This document shows positions 4,686-6,467 of a stretch of 6,467 bases of DNA, piece after piece. The notes below the pieces were generated by a model. It searched no databases. It was not told the origin of the DNA and saw only the letters and a list, made by a program, of their open reading frames with translations. Source of the stretch: JACNKV01 sp964422145 (lineage in GTDB: Bacteria; Fidelibacterota; Marinisomatia; Marinisomatales; JACNKV01). Position 1 is the first letter of the stretch. Each line of letters starts with the position of its first letter. The position numbers were made by a program, and so were the translations under genes. The DNA lies in assembly GCA_964422145.1 (NCBI GenBank), contig CAYQZV010000033.1, forward strand, positions 1-6,467, in the 5' to 3' direction.

Positions 4686-6467
4686 CTAATGTGCTTCAAA
4701 CCAAGAATTTCCAATTCCCCAATCTACAACAATCGGGACACTTAATGGGAGAGCTTCTTCCATATTCTTCACGACGATTTTCTCCATGATGTTCAATTCA
4801 TCTTCAGGGATTTCAAAGATCAATTCATCGTGAATTTGAAGGATCATTTTTGATTTCAACTGTTTATCCTTCATTTCGTTATGGATGGAGATCATCGCTA
4901 ATTTGATCATCTCTGCTGCAGTTCCCTGAATCGGCATATTGATCGCCATTCTTTCAGCGGCTTCACGCAGATTTCGATTGTCGCTGTCCGCATGATGAAC
5001 CAAACGCTTCCGACCTAACATGGTTTCAACATATTTCTCATTGCGGATCTGTTCGAGCGTTTTTTCAATATAATTCTTTATGCCGCTGTACTGTTGAAAA
5101 TATGTATCGATGATCATTTGAGCTTCGTTCCGCGGGATGCCAAGTTCCTGACTCATTCGAAACGGTCCCGCACCGTACATGATCCCAAAGTTCACAATTT
5201 TTGCCGTTCGCCGCATTTCAGGCAGCACATCTTCAATCGGTACACCATAGACTAAACTCGCTGTCCGTGAGTGGACATCTTCACCCGACTCAAACGCTTT
5301 GATCAGTCCGGGATCTTCACTTAAATGAGCCATGATCCGCAACTCAACCTGAGAATAATCAGCGGACATGATCTTCCACCCTTCGTGCTGTGACGTGAAC
5401 GCTTTTCGGATTTCCCTGCCAATCTCAGTTCGGATCGGAATATTCTGGAAGTTCGGTTTACTGCTGGATAACCGTCCGGTTGCAGCGATTGTTTGATGAA
5501 ATGAAGTGTGTATTCTTCCCGTCTCCGGATGGATCAGATCATTCAGCGGATCTAAATACGTGTGTTTTAATTTGTATAATTTCCGGTATTCCAAAATGAA
5601 TTTGGGCAATGGATGAAGATCCTTCAGTTTCTCCAACACGTCCACAGCGGTTGATCGTTTTCGAATCGTCGGAAGATTCAGAATATCAAACAATATATTT
5701 GCCAGCTGCTGTGTGGAATTAATATTGAATTCCGTCCCGGCTTCTTGAATGATAGAAGACGTCAGCCCATGGAGTTTTTTACCAAACTCATAGGACATAT
5801 CCGATAATATTTTCTGATCAACGTATACACCGGTAAACTCCATGTCTGTCAGCACATTCACTAACGGAAGTTCGATCCGTTTCATATAATCGAAGGATTG
5901 ATTTTCTTCAATCTTTTTTTGATAAATGTGAGATAATTGCAGAGTGACATCCGCGTCTTCTGCTCCGTAAAAAGCGCTTTTTTCTAACAGGACTTGATCC
6001 ATAGTGATCTGATTTTTTCCGGTTCCGATTAACTCTTCAATCGGGACCATTTGATAATTCAGATTCTCCATCGCCAATGAATCAAGCTTTCTTGATCCGC
6101 CGTCCGGGTTGAGTAAGTGAGCGGCGATCATCGTATCGAAAGCAATGCCGTTCAGTGCAATCCCATGGTTTTTCAGAACGAGAGCATCATACTTGATATT
6201 ATGTCCGGTTTTTCCAACCGTTGGGTTTTCTATAATCGGTTTAATGATCTGAAAGATCGCTTCGAGTTCATCCTCACCAAAATGATTGGATGTTTTATCT
6301 TGATACAAAACCGGAACGTAAATTCCTTCGTTTTCGTCCTTGGAGAAACAGAAGCCGACAATTTTAGCCAACATCGGATCGGTCGATGTCGTTTCCAAAT
6401 CCACCGATAATAATTGACTGTCAGCCCAATCCTTGAAATAATCCGATAACTCTTTTTTGGTTTTAAC
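4686..6467 (-). CDS. polA: DNA polymerase I, 3'-5' exonuclease and polymerase domains (5' end of gene beyond the right edge)
   Basis: The frame is open to the window edge, giving 593 codons that match E. coli Pol I from about residue 333 to its end. The 5'-nuclease domain, if present, lies outside. A GTG at 6404 falls inside the first exonuclease motif and cannot be the start. Numbering from the first visible codon, the proofreading motifs are complete: D23/E25 in VDLETT, D94 in NIKYD, and Y167/D171 in YGAEDADVTLQL. The polymerase domain has TGRLSS (330-335) and motif A SADYSQVELR with D370. The O-helix has R419, K423, F427 and Y431 in RRTAKIVNFGIMYG. Motif C is QIHDELIFE with D547 and E548. 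Phenylalanine at the O-helix position is the E. coli-type residue, associated with discrimination against dideoxynucleotides. The enzyme fills gaps in repair and replaces Okazaki primers. Length from motif to C-terminus agrees with E. coli, so there is no large insertion or deletion. Confidence 0.97.
   Translation of the reverse strand, partial: VKTKKELSDYFKDWADSQLLSVDLETTSTDPMLAKIVGFCFSKDENEGIYVPVLYQDKTSNHFGEDELEAIFQIIKPIIENPTVGKTGHNIKYDALVLKNHGIALNGIAFDTMIAAHLLNPDGGSRKLDSLAMENLNYQMVPIEELIGTGKNQITMDQVLLEKSAFYGAEDADVTLQLSHIYQKKIEENQSFDYMKRIELPLVNVLTDMEFTGVYVDQKILSDMSYEFGKKLHGLTSSIIQEAGTEFNINSTQQLANILFDILNLPTIRKRSTAVDVLEKLKDLHPLPKFILEYRKLYKLKHTYLDPLNDLIHPETGRIHTSFHQTIAATGRLSSSKPNFQNIPIRTEIGREIRKAFTSQHEGWKIMSADYSQVELRIMAHLSEDPGLIKAFESGEDVHSRTASLVYGVPIEDVLPEMRRTAKIVNFGIMYGAGPFRMSQELGIPRNEAQMIIDTYFQQYSGIKNYIEKTLEQIRNEKYVETMLGRKRLVHHADSDNRNLREAAERMAINMPIQGTAAEMIKLAMISIHNEMKDKQLKSKMILQIHDELIFEIPEDELNIMEKIVVKNMEEALPLSVPIVVDWGIGNSWFEAH

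Noticed and set aside
6402..6404. GTG as a start codon for polA.
   Set aside because: It encodes the valine directly before the exonuclease motif aspartate. The frame continues for 21 sensible codons to the window edge, so the gene is simply cut.
1..6467. A hidden novel system: CRISPR array, toxin-antitoxin pair, prophage or insertion-sequence remnants.
   Set aside because: No regularly spaced repeats, transposase-like reading frames, terminal inverted repeats or small paired genes were seen. Nearly all bases are accounted for by recognisable genes.

Overview
The window is a compact stretch of bacterial chromosome in which every supported gene lies on the minus strand. Read in transcription order, from the right edge to the left, it holds: the 3'-5' exonuclease and polymerase parts of DNA polymerase I (polA, cut by the right edge); a two-gene ABC exporter (ATPase, then ABC-2 type permease); a small nucleoside 2-deoxyribosyltransferase-like protein; alanine racemase (alr); a secreted NamZ/DUF1343 exo-beta-N-acetylmuramidase (namZ); and the 5' two thirds of a tRNA-Gly(CCC), cut by the left edge. 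Base composition looks moderate, mid-40s %GC by eye. No mobile element, CRISPR array or phage gene was seen. No plus-strand gene is convincing.

The organism is probably Gram-negative. The NamZ homologue has an N-terminal signal peptide, and DNA polymerase I keeps all its proofreading residues, unlike the Bacillus and Thermus enzymes. The gene mix would fit the FCB assemblage (Bacteroidota, Ignavibacteria or Neomarinimicrobiota-like lineages). That placement is an impression from protein flavour and was not tested by phylogeny.

The middle genes are packed like an operon. ATPase and permease overlap by ATGA, permease and the transferase-like gene overlap by ATGA, and the transferase-like gene overlaps alr by 11 bases. 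Then 20 bases separate alr from namZ, and 50 bases separate namZ from the tRNA. polA and the ATPase gene are 33 bases apart. No rho-independent terminator was seen between any of them, so one long transcript is possible. The cell-wall theme is clear only for the last two genes: Alr supplies D-alanine for peptidoglycan, and NamZ releases MurNAc from peptidoglycan fragments. The exporter and the transferase-like protein have no assigned substrate.

Most of the window is ordinary housekeeping sequence. The points most worth a second look are the ABC ATPase, which keeps Walker A and B but has lost the A-loop aromatic, Q-loop glutamine and switch histidine; the unexplained transferase-like protein translationally coupled to that exporter; and a NamZ homologue that departs from several family signature motifs.
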